Part shown: positions 4,879-5,194 of the stretch, piece after piece
Position numbering within the stretch: the stretch's first letter is position 1
Layout: each line of letters starts with the position of its first letter
Source: Methanobacteriota archaeon
Lineage (GTDB): Archaea > Thermoplasmatota > Poseidoniia > Poseidoniales > Poseidoniaceae
Direction: 5' to 3'
Assembly (NCBI GenBank): GCA_002727485.1
Contig: PBXE01000034.1
Location: forward strand, 6,614-11,807
Length of the DNA: 5,194 nucleotides
Position numbers and translations under genes: made by a program
Notes under the pieces: generated by a model
What the model saw: only the letters and a program-made list of their open reading frames with translations
Told to the model about the DNA's origin: nothing
Database searches by the model: none

Positions 4879-5194
4879 GTTTTCACCGGGAGTAATATTT
4901 CAGAAAGCCTCGGTTGTAAATTTCTGTCATTTAATTCGGAATGGAAACGAATTGCAAGTAATTCAGCTGCATCGATACCACATAACTCATTTAATTGTTC
5001 AAATGAAGTAAAACCGGAAGAACCTCGTTTCTCAACCATCTGAGTGGCCTTCTTATTTCCAATCCCATGAAGTAATTCATATGAATGCTGTTTTAGTGAT
5101 AAGAAGCCTGCTGGATTGTAAAAGGATTTGATAAAATAATCTTCATTTTCTTCAATGAATCTTTGTATTACAATAGGCAAATCTTTCTCAGCGC
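4875..5194 (-). CDS. DUF655 RNA-binding protein, 3' part only
   Basis: The frame is open to the window edge; the visible 105 residues are the C-terminal part, and the true start lies outside (a TTG at 5180 is internal). The sequence follows the archaeal DUF655 pattern: LPIVIQRFIEENEDYFIKSFYNP, then a helix-hairpin-helix stretch LLHGIGNKKATQMVEKRG, then FTSFEQLNELCGI and a final helix with AIRFHSEL. The GIGNKKA hairpin and the family's OB-fold plus HhH layout point to RNA or DNA binding. The position directly before ksgA with a 4-bp ATGA overlap is the usual archaeal arrangement (often rpl21e-rpoF-DUF655-ksgA), and is the main taxonomic clue in the window. A role linked to rRNA or ribosome maturation is inferred from this context. 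Confident of family. Confidence 0.9.
   Translation of the reverse strand, partial: AEKDLPIVIQRFIEENEDYFIKSFYNPAGFLSLKQHSYELLHGIGNKKATQMVEKRGSSGFTSFEQLNELCGIDAAELLAIRFHSELNDRNLQPRLSEILLPVKT
4883..4887 (-). promoter_or_regulatory. Ribosome binding site (GGTGA) of ksgA
   Basis: GGTGA on the minus strand ends 4 nt before ATG 4878 and lies inside the last codons of the DUF655 gene. It matches the UCACC of the archaeal 16S 3' end and, with the ATGA overlap, fixes the ksgA start. Confidence 0.65.

Overview
The window looks like an archaeal chromosome segment, probably from a planktonic euryarchaeote of the Marine Group II/III (Poseidoniales-like, Thermoplasmatota) kind. The lineage is an inference. 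It rests on a DUF655 gene overlapping ksgA by ATGA, an arrangement characteristic of archaea. It also rests on GGTGA/GAGG-type ribosome binding sites and an AT-rich composition. No 16S rRNA or other decisive marker is present.

Layout, read along the minus strand where almost all genes lie. Right end (5194 to 4009): the 3' part of a DUF655 RNA-binding protein gene, then a complete ksgA/rsmA (16S rRNA dimethyladenosine transferase), translationally coupled. A 124-bp spacer (4008 to 3885) holds a candidate TATA box and a strong Shine-Dalgarno. It probably starts a second transcription unit of six tightly packed genes (3884 to 433). These are an unrecognised 363-aa protein (helix-hairpin-helix-like N-terminus, charged helical middle, four-Cys zinc ribbon), a plant-type [2Fe-2S] ferredoxin, a 52-aa single-pass membrane protein, xseA and xseB (exonuclease VII large and small subunits), and a small Cys-rich MIP18/DUF59 protein. 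Left end (1 to 447, plus strand): the 3' end of a multi-pass membrane protein, tentatively DUF3147/GlpM-like, converging on the DUF59 gene with a 15-bp tail-to-tail overlap.

How the genes may work together: DUF655 and KsgA serve ribosome/RNA maturation. The six-gene unit combines a typically bacterial nuclease (ExoVII, with all the catalytic residues I can align) with two iron-sulfur-related proteins and an unknown zinc-ribbon protein. Co-transcription is suggested by gaps of 4 to 39 bp and by stop codons embedded in the next gene's ribosome binding site at three junctions. A shared function in DNA repair is a hypothesis only. I see no mobile elements, CRISPR arrays, tRNA or rRNA genes. The only gene-free stretch above 100 bp is the 124-bp spacer.
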